A stretch of 64,000 nucleotides of DNA from Narthecium ossifragum (taxonomy: Eukaryota; Streptophyta; Magnoliopsida; Dioscoreales; Nartheciaceae). Positions within the stretch are counted from its first letter, which is position 1. Every line of letters starts with the position of its first letter. The DNA lies in assembly GCA_963920575.1 (NCBI GenBank), contig OY986971.1, forward strand, positions 24,260,145 to 24,324,144. The letters run 5' to 3'. A program made the translations under genes and the position numbers. This document shows positions 20,351-34,200 of this stretch, piece by piece. The notes beneath the pieces were generated by a model, which was not told where the DNA came from, did not search any database, and worked only from the letters and a program-made list of their open reading frames with translations.

Positions 20351-20689
20351 AGATCGAACTGTTTAGATAACTGTTATCTAAACCGCTCGGGAGCCGCTAA
20401 GCATCTCCTGGGATTGAATGGGAAAAGAAACCGTTGGCCAAGGATCGTGAGAACTCTCGCCGTCAAGTGAGCAAGGAGAACTCTGAAAAGAGAGTAAGAA
20501 CCTGTGGAGAAGAAGAAGAACTAAAGATAAGGAACTTGGGCTGTGGATTGGAGATCTTTGTTCTTGTAACAAGATTACCTGGATCACGTGAAACAAATCG
20601 AAGAAGAAGAAGATCGTAGGCAACGAGTAAGTTCTCGTCACTGTTCTGTATTCATACGAAGAAAGCATAATCAACATTGGTATCAGAGC
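20351..20689 (+). mobile_element. Copia LTR 3' end and primer-binding site
   Basis: Sequence ending AATCAACA at 20676 is followed after one base by TGGTATCAGAGC (20678-20689), the initiator-tRNA-Met primer site typical of Ty1/copia. The downstream gag at 20949 supports this. The LTR start was not located. Confidence 0.7.
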
Positions 20690-20948
20690 ATGATATCATA
20701 TCTTATTAAGTGGGTATATTAGGTTTGAATTTTCTTTTTCGCCTAATAGTTGAAATCTTGCGCAATTAATGATTAAGTATTAATAATTTGGCTATGTATG
20801 TAGGAATTGATAGAATGTTATAAATATCCTTTTTCGTTACTATTACATATGTTAGATTATTTTTACTTAATTCAAGAGATTGCTGCAAGATTCTATGAGG
20901 ATTTTATTGTATTAGTTTTTTATGTTAATTTGTTGTCTCTAAATTAAA

Positions 20949-22160
20949 ATGGCTGCAACAACGAGCATTATCGTTGATTTGAATCAGGGAGACAAACTGA
21001 ATGAGAAAAACTATGACATATGACATAGGAAAATTCAGTATCTCCTGGAAGAACAAGACATGTTGGAAACTGTTGGATTTGGAGCCCAATTAAGTTGGGC
21101 TAAGCATGGGTTGAATGAAATGGGTTGTGGAAGAACCCATTAACAAATAGCCCAATGAAGGTGAGTCAATGTGTGTAAAGTAGTTTAGTCCCACATTGGA
21201 AGTGGAAGAAATCTTTCACTAGTTTATATAGTGTTGTGAGCCTCTAGGCTTTGAACACATGTGAGGACTAGAGGTGAAACATCCCACACGCGCGCACCGT
21301 CACCGCCCGCCCAGCACGGCCGTGTGTGAGGTGTGTCCTTTTTGCTACACAGAGGAGCTAGTCGAGTCAACTCGAATTCACTGAACTTTTTCAGCTTCTA
21401 AGACGGTTACAGATTAATTGATTGGGTCTGACTCTTGGGCTGCCCATGATTAATGGGATGAGTCAGTTATCTCTTGGGATTTGATCTGGTCCGACTCTTG
21501 GGCTTCAGATGAATTGATTGAGTCGGTTTCGATTTCAGGGGAATTGATTGAAATATAACTTTTGGCTACCCTTGGCTGGTCAGCTTCTGGATGATATGGC
21601 AGTTTATAATTGGTTGTTGTTGCTGACGAGGGCGTGGCTTTTCATCTCCCCTGATGGCTGATCAGCTTCCTCCCTTAGCGTATAAATAGGACCTATTCGA
21701 GCCCTTAGAGGTTAAGCCGCATCCATTTTTACACACCACTCACTTGTAGAGGGTCCTGAAGTCTGAGAGTATCGTACCAGCGAAGGCTTGACGGGCGATC
21801 GGAGGCCGGCTTCCTTCCGTTCGCTCAGGAGATCGTTGTACCCTGGGAGTTCCTTGCCTGAAGAACCAGAAGCACCGGTGGTGGGCAATACGAACTTAAA
21901 GGCATAATGTGATACACTGACCTCAATCAAGTTGCAATTCTACATCGGTTCTTCTTCCTCCTTTTCAGCGTTTTTCCTTTCGTTTGGAGTTCTGTCACCT
22001 ATCTGGTAAGTGTATGGAATTGAGTTTTTCTTATTCTCGTTGTAAAGGATTTTTGCTACCTTAGTAAAAACAAGATCCTAATTTCTTCTCCTATTTCAAA
22101 CAGAAACAATAACACAATCTATGGCTGAACCTGAGCAAGACACAACTGCTCAGCATCGGC
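20949..22160 (+). pseudogene. Copia gag N-terminus, split by a solo LTR
   Basis: ATG 20949 opens a frame with LNEKNYDI, then TGA where Trp is expected, then HRKIQYLLEEQDMLET, the conserved start of plant copia Gag. At 21066-21070 (GAAAC) a 1.03-kb solo LTR interrupts it. After the second GAAAC (22103-22107) the same frame continues ITQSMAEPEQDTTAQHRHD, a typical Gag continuation. The frame degenerates after about 22160, and the rest of the polyprotein is absent. Confidence 0.8.
21071..22102 (+). mobile_element. Solo LTR (TG..CA, 1032 bp, TSD GAAAC)
   Basis: Starts TGTTGGATTTGGAGCCC and ends TTTCAAACA, with a perfect 5-bp duplication GAAAC on either side (21066-21070, 22103-22107). It contains a TATA-like AGTTTATATAGTG (about 21221). 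The superfamily is not determined from the LTR alone. Confidence 0.88.
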
Positions 22161-22164
22161 ATGA

Positions 22165-22590
22165 TGATTTTGATCACCTTCCATTGATGCATTTTTTTCC
22201 TTATATGTAAGCTTATTAATGAAACTTTCAAGGGAAAAATCCAGCATCAATGCATAAATGGTAAAAATTACACCACAAAAGCTCGATTACCTCCGATTGG
22301 GTCACGTCTTATTAAATAGAGACTTTCAGCCTACGGGGTGATGATTTTGAGCAACTCACAGTTCACATGCATGCATGGATGGATGTAATCAAATTGGAGA
22401 ATTATATGAGTCAGAAAAGAACTTATATTAAATATATGATAAATTGTGTCCTTATAAGTTCCATATATACATCAGGGAGCATGAAACACAAGACTTTTAA
22501 CACAGCACGAAGATAAAGGAAAGGAGCGTACCATGTGCTGTATCAATCTTGCAATTTGACTATTGAAACATAATGCATCTTTCCTACATT
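22165..22590. other. No gene recognised
   Basis: AT-rich sequence between the copia fragment and the PPR remnant; nothing recognised. Confidence 0.4.
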
Positions 22591-22595
22591 CTGCT

Positions 22596-22990
22596 ACATC
22601 AGACTACGCATCTCACTGAATAATTCGAACCAAGTGTTCATCTGCATGGAATTCCACGAGACCAAGCTTCTTATTGGCATTTCATCAAACACCTGCTTTG
22701 ATTTTGGATTACATGTCCAACAAAGAAGTATGTATGTTGAGATTAGCGAATAAACCCAACAGTAGTGAATGGGCATGGAGCTTCCTGGCATTCTGAGTGG
22801 AATACAGCTTCCAGCAAGCTTTGGCGACATGGGGGATGGTGAAGTGGTTGCCATGAACACCAGCTTTGTGCATGGAGGACTGGAGGAGTAGAGATGGAGG
22901 GCTTTTTAAGAGCTGGTCATTCCTCAAGGAGGTATGAATCACTTGATTCCATGTCTGTAATATGAGGAGTGCTTGGCTAGGACCTGCCAC
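22596..22990 (-). pseudogene. Pentatricopeptide repeat (PPR) protein fragment
   Basis: Minus-strand frames show TWNQVIHTSLRND, then MHKAGVHGNHFTIPHVAKAC, KLHAHSLLLGLFANLNIHTS, and in a second frame KQVFDEMPIRSLVSWNSM and ELFSEMRSL. These are the helices of plant PPR proteins (E/DYW-type spacing), which bind organelle RNA. A stop after HTSLLDM and a frameshift separate the parts, and only about three repeats remain. It is a dispersed fragment or the relic of a lost gene. Confidence 0.8.
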
Positions 22991-23089
22991 TTGGATTGCA
23001 TCTGAAAAATATGTACAGGAAATTGCTGATTGGTCAGTTTTAATAGAATTAATTATTCCATAGTCCATATTTTTTAAGGCATTAGGTCT

Positions 23090-24320
23090 CTAACGACGGT
23101 TATGGCCGGTTTGGATATTTTTTTTGACCAAACTGCCCTCCTAATCTCCATCCGGTGTCCATCTCGTATGATGTAGATAGGTCATCGGAGGCGACAATAG
23201 GCGGCGTCGACGGCGCAAGAGGAGGCACAGTACCTTGTGGGAGGCAGCGGTGGTCTCGGATGGCGACGGGGGTGGCCGAAATATGGCTAAGGATGGTAGT
23301 CCGACGGTGAAAGGAGTTCGCCGAAAGTTAAAACTGGCATAGGAAGGTTCATAGGGGCCTGGAGAATTAATCCCCGGTGTCGATCGGCGAGAATGGTAGT
23401 GGAGGCGGCGGATCTGAGGTGGAAAGGGTCGGAAAGTGAAAAATTGTGGGAAGCGAATATTGAAACCGAGAAGAGTTGATGATTGGATCGACGACGGAAG
23501 GAGCTCATCGGAGATCAAGTCCAGCGCATGAGGGTTCGTAGAGACCTGGGGCATTGATCCCCAGTGTTCGATCGATGAGAACGGCGACAGAGGCGACAAA
23601 TTTGAGGTGTGAAGAACGGAAAGAGAAAAGTGATGAAAAGTGAAAAATGATGGAAAGTGAATATTGAAGCTGAGAAGAGTTGATGATGAATCGACGGTGA
23701 AAGGAGCTCACCGGAGGTCAAGTCCGGCACAAGAGGGCTCGTAGGGACATAGGGAATTGATCCCCAGTGTCTGATCGACGAGAACGACGACGGAGGCGGC
23801 GGATATGAGGTGTAAAAGGTGGAAAATGGAAAGTGAATCAATGTGAAATGGCATCGTCGAAGGATGAGGTTGGTGGCGTTGGGGTTGTGGAGGCCTGTAA
23901 AGTCAAAGTCTCCCTACAATGTCTGATCGAGGGATCAAGGCCTGCAGAGGGCTTCATAGATGTGGTTGGCACGGTGAAGGATCCTTGGAGTTGTGGTATG
24001 GTCATTCAAGCTCCAATCGAGACGGGAAAGGGTCGGGAAAGGTTGGTGGGGGGACCTGTAAAGGCTTTTGGGAAGGTTTCAAGGGTGCGAGGAGGTGCGA
24101 GGCGACGAAATCGGTGATAGTCGGTGGTGGGGTTCTTTTTAGAGTTCGCTGGTGTCGGGGAAGAAGGACTTGAAGGTGAAGGGAAGAGGAGGTTAGAGGA
24201 GAAGTCTGGTGGTGTTTCTGTGGGACGGGGATGATCGGAGCGGCGGCGGTGTTGAGGCACGATAGGGTTTAGGTTGCTGGGTTAAGAAGGGAGGGGCATT
24301 CTAGTCCTTTTACATACTAA
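23090..24320. repeat. ~200-bp tandem repeat region
   Basis: Three degenerate units (about 23300-23500, 23500-23700, 23700-23830) share GGAGATCAAGTCC, AATTGATCCCCAGTGT(T)CGATC, GAGAACG(A/G)CG and GAAAAGTGAAAAATGATGG motifs. Flanking parts (23140-23300, 23830-24290) have similar purine-rich composition. Open frames on both strands come from the repeat; no domain is recognised. Confidence 0.7.
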
Positions 24321-24485
24321 AGGGACTAAACGCCGGAAGAAAACTCCGTATGAAGTCTATGGCGTACCAAAATATATTTTGGTAGCCGGCGCCCCTTCCC
24401 CCAAATATTTACATCATTTCTTTCTGAATCATATACAATATATCCCCTATTTTCAATAGAATATACTTTGACATGAAAATAATTA

Positions 24486-24876
24486 CAGCATGTTTGGTTT
24501 GCACAAGGAATGGGGAATGAAATGGGAATGGGATTAGGAATGGAATTAGGAATAAGGATGATGCGGCATGTTTGGTTTGCACAAGGAATGGGATTAGGAA
24601 TCATGCATGAAGGTGTTTGGTACACAAAAATAAGTGTAGGAATGGAATGGGAATAGGATATAAATAATCAAGTTATATTATAACCGCCATTAACCGTCAT
24701 TTCATCGGGAATGGAATGAGGGATTCCGGGCTATTAGATGGGATAGCCTCATTCCCAACTTGTCAGAAATGGAACATTCCATTTTCAACTTTAATGTCTA
24801 ATCAAACAACGGAATGGGATTTGGCCAGGGATTTGACCATTCCATTCCCAGCGGTTATGTCCAACCAAACATGCCG
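24486..24876. mobile_element. Tourist-like MITE, 391 bp (TSD TTA)
   Basis: Ends CAGCATGTTTGGTTTG and inverted CGGCATGTTTGGTTGG, flanked by TTA at 24483-24485 and 24877-24879. The interior is GGAATGGGA/TCCATTCC-rich. A CTATTTTCAATAG(A/G)ATATACTTTGAC repeat lies on both sides (about 24442 and 24913). Confidence 0.85.
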
Positions 24877-24949
24877 TTAGGGTTGAGAATTTATGACCTG
24901 AAAATACATTGACCTATTTTCAATAGGATATACTTTGACCTTATTGTTT

Positions 24950-25890
24950 GTTCCTATTCTCAAGATTTTTGCATATAAACTCCTCAAATGGTCTCAGTTA
25001 CACAGATATCATTGCAAAATTATATACAATACCATGTGAGGCCCGGTTTTTCGTAACCCTTTCTAATATATCATACAAATGCACGAAAAAGAAAAGAGAA
25101 AAGATGCTTCTCTCTCATCAAAGATGGATTGGTAGACTTAAGATTAAACCTTAGGTTACAACATATTGCCACAGTAAGTGGCTTCTAGGTTACCATCTCT
25201 GAGTTCTAATTCTCTTCATACAACAATCCTTAACATGGTTCTAGTTGAGCAATTCGAATTAAAGCCGAATACAATCAAATATTGGAGGCATAAACTTCAT
25301 TAGAAATCCCAATATTTAATAAATAATTGGTCAAAAATAAAAAATTCCTCACAAAAAAGAAGAGGTATGCGCACAACCCAACGCATCTCGTGTGGTAAAG
25401 AAGAGTCAGATGAGTTGTTGCTGTCAATAACAAAAGCGGAGCTTTGTAGACAGGCGAACAAATAGAATAAGAGATGGAGAGATGAAGTTTTGGTTGAAGA
25501 ATAATGAAAAACAATGGAAGAGAGGGCTCATCGTCAAAGGAGTCCGGATGTCGGTGTGCCTCTGACGTCATAGGCCGAAGTTCATATGGAGGAGAACGGA
25601 GGTCCTGGCATCATAAGCCGCGAGGAGTTCCTCGACTCCCTTTCTTTGTGATACGGTTATCTTAAAATATTTGAAATCATGTGATACAGTAATCAATTTT
25701 GGGTTAATGAATTGATCTTTATCGTTAAATAGCTCACGTCATAAACACAAAGGACGATATGAGGTTGGTATCCCCTCCAAAATGATCTCCTTTGTCAAAT
25801 TAGTATATTAAAAGTCTGTTTTCTAGACGGGCAATATACTTCGGTATAGATTCAGCTGGGCCTGTGTTATCTTGGGAGTTTTATTGGTCG
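24950..25890. other. No gene recognised
   Basis: Moderately AT-rich sequence; nothing supportable on either strand. Confidence 0.4.
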
Positions 25891-26163
25891 GTTGAGTTCG
25901 CTTGGCTGGATGGGTTGGGCTGTAATATCGTTTTGTTTGTATGTTCTAGTCGCTTTGCCTTATTTTGTTGAACTGCATTCTATTTTCTGGAAATTGAAAT
26001 GGTTTGATTTAATTGGGCTGGGTACATCCGGCCCAGCCCAATCCGTTGCGGGCCAATTCGCTGCCGCCCACCACTCTTCCCGCTCCAGCCCGTTTCCCGC
26101 TTCTTTCACAACCCCTTCTTCTTCTTCCCTTTTCTCATTCTCCAACCCCTCTTTTCTGAAACC

Positions 26164-26346
26164 ATGGCCTCGCCGTCGACGTGATCCGGAACCCTCGCCT
26201 CGCCGTCGCTGATGTCTTCCATGAAGATTCTCCGGTTGGAAGTGGAGAGATTCCAAACCACCGGCGGGTCCTTCTTCGACTTCAGGCAGCGGGACAGGCT
26301 GAAATCCTTGCATGTGTCCGCAAGGTTGGACTCCCCTCCGCCCTGA
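26164..26346 (+). pseudogene. Possible first-exon remnant of unknown gene
   Basis: ATG 26164 (context ACCATGG) reads MASPST, then TGA (CGA would be Arg), then continues in the same frame as a coding-like stretch (MSSMKILRLEVERF, TTGGSFFDFRQRDRLKSLH) until TGA at 26344. It is preceded by a CT-rich leader like those of plant 5' UTRs. I do not recognise the protein. It could equally be untranslated leader of the neprosin gene downstream or chance coding; the opposite strand also has an open frame. Confidence 0.3.
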
Positions 26347-26349
26347 ATC

Positions 26350-28225
26350 GATTTGGATTTCAAGAATGCCGGAGCAAGATGATTCATGGGAACAAACGAA
26401 TTGCCACATTTGGACCGCCAAGGTGATGATGCCCCTCTCTTCCTCTTCCTGCTGTTCAATCTCATTCGATCACGTTGGCTTTGATTTCTCTCCACGTTGA
26501 CCCGAAAGTGCTCAGAGATCAATGCTCTAATTCTTGATCGCGTTCTTACATTATCTTATCTTCTTGGATCTCAATTCATTTACTAGTAAGATCATACTCT
26601 TCCTTTCCTCATCTCCGTCGTTCATCTTCTTCCTTAGATTGATTTAGTTGCTTTGATAGATATCGATCGATGAACTGTGGGCTGATATGGGTCAATCAGT
26701 GGGATTACATGCCCTCCAGACCAAAAACTGTGTAGATCCCCATGATGCTAGAGCAGATTTTTTTTTTTTCATCTTGGGTTTGATATGGGTTCAAATGGTT
26801 TTTTTCATCCTCAATGTCTAATTGGAGTAACATATTCTGTTCTGATTTCATCCTCAATTCTTCATAGAATTTCTTTTTCTTTTTATTTCTATTTTTACGG
26901 GATGAGATCATGCATTGAGATTAGATCAAACCCTTTGAGTCTAAGAAGCCAAGACAAAAAGTTCATGATGCTTAAGAACATCATAGAGTATTTTTCGTGA
27001 TATTTCTTAAGAAAAGTTCATGGAAGCATTTTGTCATTGACAATATTGATGAAAATGTTGAAAGCTGTCCAAGCTTCCTTGCTAAGTGCATGCAGAGCCC
27101 ATTACGAGAATAAGTTCAACAAGGCTAGCAGGCAATAATAACCGAGATCCATCTCCAGCATGAGATCATGCAGCTACAAAGAATGAAAGTGATTCTACTA
27201 GATTCCATAAGATCAGGGCTATCAATCAAGGCAATCTAGTCTTGTTTGGGATCCATGCACAATAGGACTGATTGCATAAATCTGTATTTTCCTTATCTAC
27301 AACTATAATCTATCTATTTAAACAGTGGCAATACAAGACCCTGCTAAGGAGGGAAGATTCCACAATCTTTATCTATTTTTATTTTCTTTAGGCGAGAGAA
27401 GGTTTTGTCAAGGAACCTGGAAGGAGTTGATTTGAATTTACTAGTCGATCATATAATTGAAAAGTAAATTGTCATGTTTCTTATTTGATATGAAGTACTG
27501 CAGCTACTGCTTGAAGTACTGCTTTCATTTGCCGACTCTTATTCGTGTTTAAAGTCACTCCTATTGACTCTAAAATGGGCCTGTCTGTTTTTATCCGCAT
27601 GTAATTCTCAAGATGACGAGAAGAACAAACAGAATCCTAGGGGTTTATGGTCTGATGACCATTCACTATACTTGGTGATCTTGCTTTCTAAGAGAATAAA
27701 ATGCGTGTAAGAAATAATCATGGCAGACTGCAAACTTTCTCCAATCAGGCTTTAAGGAAAGCTCATCGAGTACAAAATAAGGAAGACAACTTTTGCATTT
27801 AGTTTCATTTGCAAACACCTCAAAAGGTAAGATACCTATTAACAAAAAGTAAAATACCGCAATAGAAGGAAATTAAAGTTTTTTATGGTATGATTTTACC
27901 ACTTACGCACTGATGTTGGATTCTTTTTCCTGAAATAGTATGTGTTAATTAGTTTAACGAATATAGAACTGCCTTGATGGTGGGTAATGAAAGATTTCAT
28001 GATACGAGTTTACCAGTTTTGCACTGATTCTGAAAGCACCTAGCAAGATTCTCGTGTTGATCCTTTTTATGCCTTCATATCCAAGGTCCAGAAACATTAG
28101 TTTTGGTAATAAAGTTAAAAAACATCACTCCTTTACTCTATATATGAAGAAAAGATTTGTCCATAGGGTGGCTTCAAGCAAGATTTAGGCTTCAAGAGGG
28201 GCATAGATAGATTCTTGGGACAGTG
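26350..28225. other. Upstream region of the neprosin-family gene
   Basis: AT-rich sequence without domains. It probably contains promoter and 5' untranslated sequence, possibly with a leader intron. No repeat boundary found. Confidence 0.4.
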
Positions 28226-31200
28226 ATGGGTCTTAATGGAGGTTATAGTTTTCTCTTATCACTTGTCTTTGCTCTTCTTGCTATTAATTTTGCAGCAGAA
28301 GCAAGAAGATTGAGCCTTTCGAAGAAAGAAGAATTAGAGGTTGCGAGGAAACTCAGGATGCTCAACAAACCTGCTGTCAAGTCCTTCAAGGTATGAGGAG
28401 CAGAAGATGCAAATAAGATTTTTCATAGAAATTTGTGGCTTATATGTCTGTGATTGTTCTAGGACAATTATCAACTCATTTTTTCCATTGATGGGTTCGT
28501 GAGATGACACGCCTTTTTCTCCCTGTAGTTTTTTCATGCCTGGTTACTGAGTGCAATAAAACCATTGAAATACAGAAGATAATAATCAACCTTTTCTGGT
28601 GAAAAAGCACCTCTGAGGTTCTGACATTTGTCTAATCTGTGCTCCATGTTACAAATCGATATCTTAAGATTAAAATAGCACATATAGTAATGTGGCAAAG
28701 ATAACCCTCTTTAATTATTTTATTGAATGCATGATCTGAATCAAGTGTTTTATATGTTATGGTCGTGATTTGGCAAGGGTAATAGTGTTTGTTCACAATT
28801 AGTCAATATTTAAATCACAATATGACTAACAACTATCAGAATGCTTGTTTGAAGTTTCAATCCATGCAAGGCACATCTCTACTCGATATGAGTTTGCTGC
28901 TATAGCAAGCTTAATAATTTGCATATAAACCAAAACAACACTCCATGCTATTTATTCAGTTCCCAGCATTAGCATGTATGCATGTACCACTCAAGGCATG
29001 TTTTCTCTAAAAGAGTTACCATTCATGATGGCATAAAATCCGCGATCATTCATCAGATCAAATCTGTATGTATGATAAAATTTCAGCAATTTTTTTCTAA
29101 CGAAATTTCAAAGTCTTCCAAAACTAGTGTTATTCCATCTATAATTTGTCTCAATTATGAGCCACAGTGCCAGAATTAATTTGAGATTGATTTGGGTCGC
29201 ACAAAAACTTCACGCAGTTGGACCCTTTGTCCACCTAAGGATAGCCTAAAAGGGATTCACAATATAAATTTTATAGTTTCAGCTAAATGAACTTGAATGT
29301 AAGCCCTTTTCTTTATTTTTCGGATTGGCAAATTAGAAAAAGTTTTGTAATTTTCTACAGACCCAGAATGGTGACATCTATGATTGTGTTGATATCCACA
29401 AGCAACCAGCTTTTGAACATCCTCTTCTCAAGAATCATACTCTACAGGTGAGCAATTCTTTCATTTACTGCATATATAGTTATTTACAGCTAGAATGAAG
29501 AATTTGGCTTGCAGTTTGATGTTTAAGGTTGTTCTCTGACTTCATTATTTTCATGGGGTAGAAATGGAATCTAGAGATCTAAGTCATGTGTTAGCTGAAC
29601 ATAGTTAAGAAGCTGAGTAATGGATAATGCATCCTAGTCCTCCATCAATTTTCAATCTTTAAGAAGTTGTTTTGAGGCGAATGAATGTCATTTTGCTACC
29701 AAATAGCAGGTTTGTGCTATTTCTTGTTTTAGTGGATTACAGATATTGGTGATCTGAATCAGATTTGTCAGCCCATCAACAGAGAGGAGTAGGCTAAAGA
29801 AGTTTAAGATATTTGTGAACAAATTGGACTCTGATTTGTTGTTTACGTGCTACGGATTGCAAAGAGTCTCAGGAGTTGGTTTGTAAAAGTCCATGGTACA
29901 CTCTAGGCGCAAGGCTTATACATTACATGAACTTTCAAATTGTAATACGTTTGTATCTTAAGAATCAAGCCGACTTTGCTGTTTGTTAAAAGCAATGACG
30001 TCTTGCTTCCAATAAATGAATCAAGGTCTTCCTTCTACCATCGTATATTAGGTGGATATAAGGCATGAACCACTATAAGTAGTTATCTGAGTTAGATATC
30101 GAGGCGGGATTTTTTGGTTTTCCTCATTGACGTTGATCGAAGGCCTTCAGTTATTCTCAGTATAGTGTTTTCAATCCTCCAAACATGGAAATCAAAAAGC
30201 AAAACACACAGATATTAAAAAGAGAATGTATTTGATGAATATGTAGTGCGTTTTGGATGAGGAAAATTATTGATTGAACACAGATAGTTAGTACTAAAAG
30301 GTCTGAGTCGACTTTTTCCAATTCATCTGTTTTTATTGATTGAACACAGAGTGCCTACTTAAAGCTTGCATGGTGAGTAGTCTCATAGGTTGTCTCCTTG
30401 GACATGATACCTCAGAAGCACTTATATCAACAACAAGAGGCTACAAGAGTGCAAGGAATTTATTCGTATGCCAGATTAGGGGTCTATTAACTGCAAATGA
30501 GACGAATAGAACACAGTCGTATTTGTAATCAAGCCTCTGAGCAATATTTCTATCGACATAGTGAAAGATATGCAAATGCTTTGAAGTCCATAATTCTTGT
30601 AGCATTGTAAGAAGAGAGTTGAAATTGTGTACATATACAGTATATTGTACTACAAGAAGAAGATATACAAGGTATATATAAGTAACCCCCCCCCAAACTC
30701 AAGGTGGATCAAACACCGAGAGTTTGCCTACAAGATGTCTAAATCTAGGAGTAGGATAAGACTTCGTAAAGAAGTCGGCAAGCTGCCCGGCAGAAGGCAC
30801 ATGGGGGAGGAGAACGATGCCAGTCTGAAGATGCTGACGAACAAAGTGACAATCAAGCTCTATATGCTTCGTCCGCTTATGAAATACAGGACTGCTGGCA
30901 ATCCGCATAGCACTGCGATTATCGCAGTAGAGTGAAGTAGGTCCTGAGGAAGAGACACCAAGATCACAAAGGAGTCGTCGAAGATGAACGATCTCTTTTG
31001 TAGTGGTAGACATGGCACGATACTCAGCCTCAGTACTGGAAAGAGAGACAACATCTTGTTTCTTACTCTGCTAAGAAATAAGAGCGTCTCCAAGAAAGAT
31101 ACAAAAACCAGTAGTCGAGCGTCTAGTCGTAGGATCACCGGCCCAATCCGCATCAGAGTAAGCACGAAGTATGAGGTCGGAGCTTGAGGGCATAAGAAGA

Positions 31201-34200
31201 GACCGAGTGGTGGTACCTCGAAGATAACGAAGTATCCGAAGAAGAGCAGCATAGTGAGTAGAGCGTGGTGCGGCGACAAACTGACTCACGATGCTGACAG
31301 CATGAGAGATATCTGGTCTGGTGATACACAGGTATACAAGCTGCCCAACTAGCTGTGTGTAGCGCGTGGGATCCGAGAGAGGCTCATCATCAGTAGGACG
31401 GAGGCGAACATGGAGCTCAAGAGGAGTGTCTACAATGTGATCATCCAAGATAGCTGCTCGACTAAGGATGTCAGATATGTAGCGCTGCTGAGAAAGTAAG
31501 ATCCCACGTTCGCTCTGAGCAATCTCCAGGCCCAAAAGGTAGCGTAGAGAACCTAAATCCTCCATCTGAAACTGACTCTGAAGATGAGCTTGAAGAGACG
31601 TAATAGTAGCCGAGTCATCTCCAGTGATAATCATATCATCAACATAGAGGAGGAGAATCGCCCGCCCCTTCGAGGAGGACCGCACAAACAGAGAGTGGTC
31701 TTGAGCACTTTGAACAAAACCGACCTCTATGACATAACCGCGGAAACGCTCAAACCAGGTGCGAGGAGCCTGTTTGAGTCCATAGATGGCACGGCAAAGA
31801 CGACAAGTATGACCAATAGGAGCAGAGAGACACGGAGGTGGATGCATGTAAACAACCTCTGAGAGATCTCCGTGAAGAAATGTATTCTTCACATCCATCT
31901 TAAGAAGAGGCCAGTGTCGAGCTGCAGCAACTGCAAGGAGAGTACGAACAGTGGTCATCTGAGCAACATGAGCAAATGTCTCCTCATAATCAATGTCATA
32001 CTCCTGAGTAAAACCACGGGCAACTAATCGGGCATTATGCTGCTCAATAGAGCCATCAGATCGCCGCTTGACCTTAAAGACCCATTTGCAGCTAACAGGC
32101 ACAATCCCAAGAGGAAGAGGAACAAGATCCCAGGTGCGGGTATGAGCAAAAGCGCTGAGCTCCTCTGCTATAGCCTCCTGCCACTGTGAAAGCTGGGCTG
32201 CCTTGTGATAAGATCAGGGCTCCTGATTAAGATGAATGGCAGATAGAAAGGCATGGAACTCAGGAGAATATGAGGCACCAGATGACCAACCATATCTACG
32301 GGGAGGGTGGTGAACTTGCTGAGGATATCGAGGAGGAGGTGTAGAGGCTGTAGTAGACGATGGAGAAGAGGCAACCAGCGGAGAGTGCAAAAGATTCACA
32401 GCAGAGGACGTGTCACTGGTCGTAGGTTGGGGGCGAGGAGAGGCCAGAAGGGATGGGGGAGTGGGGGTAGGGGTCGATGGGACTAACGGATAGGATGGAA
32501 TATGATAAGGAGATAAGGAAGGATGGGGAATGGAGGTAGATGCTGAAGGTGAGACAGATAAAGGCTGAAGAAAAGTGAGATCCTGCGAGGTAGAGGAATA
32601 ATAAGGAACATCCTCAAGAAAGAACACATGGCGAGAAATGCGAAGACGCCATGTCACGGGATCATAACAACGATAACCTTTGTGTTCAGCGCTAAGGCCT
32701 AGTAGAACACATCGGACCGACCGAGCAGATAATTTGGTCCGCTCATGAGGAGGAACCAACACAAAGCACGTAGAACCAAAGACTCGGAGGGGATGGTAGT
32801 CAGGGGGTTTGGAGTAAAGACGCTCATAAGGAGAGACACCCGAAAGAAGAGGAGAGGACATGAGGTTAATAAGATGAACGGAAGTAAGAAGTGCCTCGGC
32901 CCAGAAAGTGCGGGGAACCTGAGAAGAGAGGAGAAGGGCTCGAGTAATCTCCAGTATGTGTCGATGCTTACGCTCAGCGATGCCATTTTGCTCATGGGTG
33001 TAGGGACAAGACCGTTGGAAAATCGTCCCATGAGACTGGAAGATAGATCGTATATGAGAGGAGGTGTACTCACGAGCACAGTTAGAACGAAAAACCTGAA
33101 TACGCTGGTGAAACTGGGTTTGAACCATAGCAGTGAAGTGCTGATAAATTTGAGGAAGCTCAGATCGGTGACGCATAAGATAAACCCAGGTAAAACGAGA
33201 ATAATCATCTATAAAACTGATATAATAAAGATAGGCACGCATAGATGAGACGGGAGTGGGGCCCCAAATGTCTGAATGTACTAAAGCAAAAGGGGTACAA
33301 GATTGAGTAGTACGCAGAGGAAATGGCTGAGCTACAAATTTAGCAAGTTTGCAACCAGAACAAAAGGAGAGAGAGGTACAGGTACTAGAGTCTAAAACAC
33401 ATGACCTAAAGAGACTAGGAAGGCGCTTCTCTGACAGATGACCAAGCCGACGATGCCAGAGATCGACAGGGGAAAGCGAAGAGACGCTGAGGGCAACAGG
33501 GGAGGAAGAGACATGAGAAGGGATGGGCAATGAGAGACTCAACAGATGGTAAAGGTTACCAACCCTACGACCAATGCCAATCTCTATGCCTGTATGTTGA
33601 TCGTGCACATGACAGGAGGTAGAGTTAAAGGTAACAATATAACCCATATCACAAATACGGCTAACAGATACAAGATTCATATGCAACATAGGGACATGAA
33701 GAACATGGGGGAGGGTAATAGGACCGGTACAAAGAGAACCAGATTGCAAAACATCTAAGCGATGGCCATCAGCAGTATGTATAGCAGGAAAATGCGTAGC
33801 AGAAATGCATGAAGACAAAATAGATGAATCATTTGTCATGTGAGATGAAGCACCGGAATCAAGAACCCAAATGCGATCAAGTGTACCAGGAGCAGCAGCC
33901 ATAACATTGGAGTCGACCGAGACAGAGGAAGCAGGATAGGGCGACTGCGGAAGACGAACACGATCAATCTGTTATTGAAGACTCTGGATAGACTCTGGGG
34001 GATCCACAACTGTAGTGGCACAAACAAGATGTCCTGGGGCAGCACCGAGAACACCCTAAAAAATGGATGAAGAAAACGACTGATGAGCAAGGGAGTCAAG
34101 CTCTGTATGAAGGGCCATCGGATCCTTCGAAAAATAGCCGTCGAACACCTTGCAGGCGCTGCTGAGCACGCTGGGCTGCATGCGCGTTGGCGTAGGGCTG

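Noticed and set aside
26106..26522. 138-codon minus-strand frame
   Set aside because: No domain; Kozak-like ATG and leader-like CT-rich sequence favour the plus strand, though neither is certain.
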